14,875 bases of DNA from Gemmobacter sp. (GTDB taxonomy: Bacteria > Pseudomonadota > Alphaproteobacteria > Rhodobacterales > Rhodobacteraceae). The translations under genes and the position numbers were made by a program. The stretch spans positions 1 through 14,875 of the forward strand of contig NZ_JAUCBS010000012.1 of NCBI RefSeq assembly GCF_034676705.1, read 5' to 3'. This document shows positions 13,564 through 14,875 of the stretch, piece by piece. Numbering within the stretch: position 1 is the stretch's first letter; each line of letters opens with the position of its first letter. Below the pieces are notes generated by a model, which saw nothing but the letters and a program-made list of their open reading frames with translations, had not been told where the DNA came from and searched no databases.

Positions 13564-13592
13564 TTGAAGTGTAACGCTATGTGTCATACATT
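13564..13592 (+). promoter_or_regulatory. candidate promoter of the RelE-like/XRE operon
   Basis: TTGAAG (13564-13569) and TACATT (13587-13592) match the sigma-70 boxes at four of six positions each, with exactly 17 bases between them, 18 bases before the toxin start. A TTGCCAGCAA site lies 21 bases upstream of the -35 box. TGTA/TACA arms around the spacer might bind the antitoxin. Confidence 0.42.
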
Positions 13593-13610
13593 CAGGGGCG
13601 AGGAAGTCGC

Positions 13611-14000
13611 GTGAGGGTTTTCAAAAACAGCCGGTTTCACAAGTTTGCCCGAAAGGAGAAAATCTCTGACGCGATGCTTTGTGAGGCTGTAGAGCGGGCT
13701 GAGCGCGGCCAGATCGACGCCGATCTAGGGGCCGGCCTTATCAAGCAACGAGTAGCGCGGCCCGGCGCTGGAAAGTCTGGCGGCTTCCGAACGCTGGTTT
13801 TCTTCCGCGCGGAGACGAGGGCGGTTTTCGCGTTCGGGTTTGCCAAGAGCGATATGGCGAACCTTGATGATGCGGAAGAAGCCTACTTGAAGAAGGCCGC
13901 AAAGCTGGTCTTGGGGTTTGCAGATGCGCAGATGGACGCGGAAGTTGCTGCGGGTCGAATGTTCGAGGTGAATTGCGATGAGCAAGACTTACAAGAGTGA
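13611..14000 (+). CDS. RelE-like type II toxin
   Basis: The 129-residue basic protein fits the RelE-family toxin group that is paired with XRE antitoxins: VFKNSRFHKFARKEKISD at the start, then IKQRVARPGAGKSGGFRTLVFF and AVFAFGFAKSDMANLDDAEEAYLKKAAKLVL. The family acts on translating ribosomes by cutting mRNA. The RNase residues cannot be assigned confidently without an alignment. GTG 13611 is chosen because GAGGAAG ends 4 bases upstream and the family match begins there; GTG 13581 is also in frame. The last 23 bases overlap the antitoxin gene, so both are translated together. Toxin-first order is usual for this subgroup. Confidence 0.88.
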   Translation: MRVFKNSRFHKFARKEKISDAMLCEAVERAERGQIDADLGAGLIKQRVARPGAGKSGGFRTLVFFRAETRAVFAFGFAKSDMANLDDAEEAYLKKAAKLVLGFADAQMDAEVAAGRMFEVNCDEQDLQE

Positions 14001-14295
14001 AGCTCTGGCGGCCGTCCATGAGATGATGGAAGGCTTCTATGAGTCCGGCGCGATCGACAAGCAGACGATGCGCGAATTTGACGAGGGGTGTCTGACAACC
14101 GTTGAGCCGCTGACCCCCGAGGAAATCCGTTCTATTCGTGAGCGTGAGCGTATCTCGCAGCCTGTCTTTGCCCGCTATCTCAACGTGAGTAAGGGGCTGG
14201 TGTCAGATTGGGAACGTGGGGTGAAGAAGCCCGGCGGCCCGGCGCTGCGGCTGCTGACCGTTATTCAGAAAAGGGGCCTTGAGGCGATTGCCTGA
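13978..14295 (+). CDS. XRE-family helix-turn-helix antitoxin
   Basis: The 105-residue partner of the RelE-like toxin has a helical N-terminal part (SEALAAVHEMMEGFYESGAI) that probably contacts the toxin. A Cro/CI-type helix-turn-helix follows at about 47-103: LTPEEIRSIRERERISQPVFARYLNVS, then KGLVSDWERGVKKPGGPALR. GAGGTG 7 bases before the ATG is a good ribosome binding site, stronger than that of the toxin. It should repress the operon. The stop codon is followed at once by another TTGCTGGCAA site. Confidence 0.91.
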   Translation: MSKTYKSEALAAVHEMMEGFYESGAIDKQTMREFDEGCLTTVEPLTPEEIRSIRERERISQPVFARYLNVSKGLVSDWERGVKKPGGPALRLLTVIQKRGLEAIA

Positions 14296-14329
14296 TTGCT
14301 GGCAAGTTGGCAAACAAGCAATTTGGCAA
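14296..14329. promoter_or_regulatory. TTGCTGGCAA site with trailing TTGGCAA half-repeats
   Basis: TTGCTGGCAA (14296-14305) directly abuts the antitoxin stop codon. TTGGCAA follows at 14307-14313 and 14323-14329. The tract is AT-richer than its surroundings. It is the last of the site array and closes the partition/toxin-antitoxin block. Confidence 0.6.
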
Positions 14330-14347
14330 GTTGTCTGCCTGCATCCC

Positions 14348-14399
14348 GCCCCCGGCCGTCCCTACGGCCCTAGATGATGAGAGCGGGACGGCCGGGGGC
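14348..14399. repeat. 15-bp perfect inverted repeat
   Basis: Bases 14348-14362 and 14385-14399 are exact reverse complements (GCCCCCGGCCGTCCC and its partner) around a 22-base loop. There is no T-run on either side, so an intrinsic terminator is not supported. It may still stop or stabilise transcripts, or be a protein-binding cruciform. No gene is seen in 14296-14521. Confidence 0.75.
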
Positions 14400-14521
14400 T
14401 AGCGTCGCGGGTGTGGCCTGGTTGAGCGATGCCGGCGAGCAGCCGGCCCCGGCCCGGAGGGAACGCGCTCCCACATAGCGCCGAAGTGACCGGAGGGCCG
14501 CAAGAGAGAAGCCCCGGTGCG

Positions 14522-14875
14522 TCAGCGCCGGGACCGCTTTTCCCATCTGGCCGGCTCGGGCAGGGGGGCTTCGCGCTTTTCGCGCAGTAGGGCTTTCATT
14601 TCTTCCATCGAAATACCCGGTCGGGAATCATCGGCCGCCACCTGTATGCGGCGCTTGAGTAGTTCCCGGCGCAGATCGGCATGGGGTGCCAGCTCCTTAT
14701 GCTCGCCCAGGATCACGAACACGGCTTCGGACGGATCAAGGAACGTGTCCTGTTCGATCAGATCGAGCAGCCACAGGGCCAGCGACGGCGGCAGATAGGC
14801 TTCAAACCGCAAGCCGCCCTTGGCGGCCTGGTCACGGAGCTGCTTGGCCTGTTCAACGGCATGGGCCTTGTCGGC
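14522..14875 (-). CDS. unidentified small plasmid protein, antitoxin-like (partial, start beyond right edge)
   Basis: The minus-strand frame is open from the right edge to a TGA at 14524-14522, giving at least 117 residues. The visible part begins ADKAHAVEQAKQLRDQAAKGG, which looks like coding sequence and shows that a TTG at 14812 need not be the start. Then comes RFEAYLPPSLALWLLDLIEQ, DPSEAVFVILGEHKELAPHA, LRRELLKRRIQVA and a basic tail. The pattern recalls ParD/CopG-like antitoxins with a C-terminal extension, but I cannot name a family. No toxin gene is visible beside it. It is convergent with the partition/toxin-antitoxin block. Confidence 0.7.
   Translation of the reverse strand, partial: ADKAHAVEQAKQLRDQAAKGGLRFEAYLPPSLALWLLDLIEQDTFLDPSEAVFVILGEHKELAPHADLRRELLKRRIQVAADDSRPGISMEEMKALLREKREAPLPEPARWEKRSRR

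Noticed and set aside
12482..14329. CRISPR array or classical replication iterons
   Set aside because: The TTGCYRGCAA copies are irregularly spaced, lie at gene boundaries and occur in both orientations. There are no regular spacers or tightly phased iterons.

Overview
The window reads as the transfer-and-maintenance half of a GC-rich conjugative or mobilizable plasmid (or integrative element) of an alphaproteobacterium. A sphingomonad or rhizobial relative is the best guess, because the transfer genes have the Ti-plasmid layout (traG-traD / oriT / traA) and use Ti-type protein families. No chromosomal housekeeping gene, rRNA or tRNA is visible. The host cannot be fixed from the sequence alone.

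Layout. (1) 1-2793, minus strand: an operon reading leftwards, a NYN-LOTUS protein gene, then traD, then traG, then the first codons of a further gene that leaves the window. (2) 2794-3060: the divergent spacer. It holds an oriT whose nic region resembles that of RSF1010 and Ti plasmids, plus a second hairpin. (3) 3061-7466, plus strand: the TraA relaxase-helicase, followed by a DUF6118-like membrane protein whose 3' end looks frameshifted. (4) 7467-9445, minus strand: a visibly less GC-rich cargo island with two unrecognised proteins that end in the same C-terminal motif. (5) 9508-10140, minus strand: a higBA toxin-antitoxin pair. (6) 10208-10925: a res-like site and a small serine resolvase, probably for resolving plasmid multimers. 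(7) 11035-12311: a small ribbon-helix-helix protein, a strong terminator, a palindrome and a winged-helix replication/regulator-like protein. (8) 12482-14305: a partition cassette (short ParA plus a ribbon-helix-helix partner), followed by a RelE-like toxin with an XRE antitoxin. This whole block is punctuated by a recurring 10-bp imperfect palindrome, TTGCYRGCAA. (9) 14306-14875: a non-coding stretch with a 15-bp perfect inverted repeat, then the 3' part of a minus-strand gene that enters from the right edge.

How the parts work together. TraA would nick the minus strand at oriT, and TraG would pass the relaxase-DNA complex to a type IV secretion channel whose genes lie outside the window. 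If the inferred polarity is right, nyn, traD and traG enter the recipient first and traA last. The resolvase, ParA with its partner, and two toxin-antitoxin pairs keep the replicon in the population. The most interesting unexplained points are the NYN-LOTUS putative nuclease in the position held by traC in Ti plasmids, the paired unknown cargo genes with a shared C-terminal tag, and the TTGCYRGCAA site array that covers both the partition genes and the adjoining toxin-antitoxin operon.
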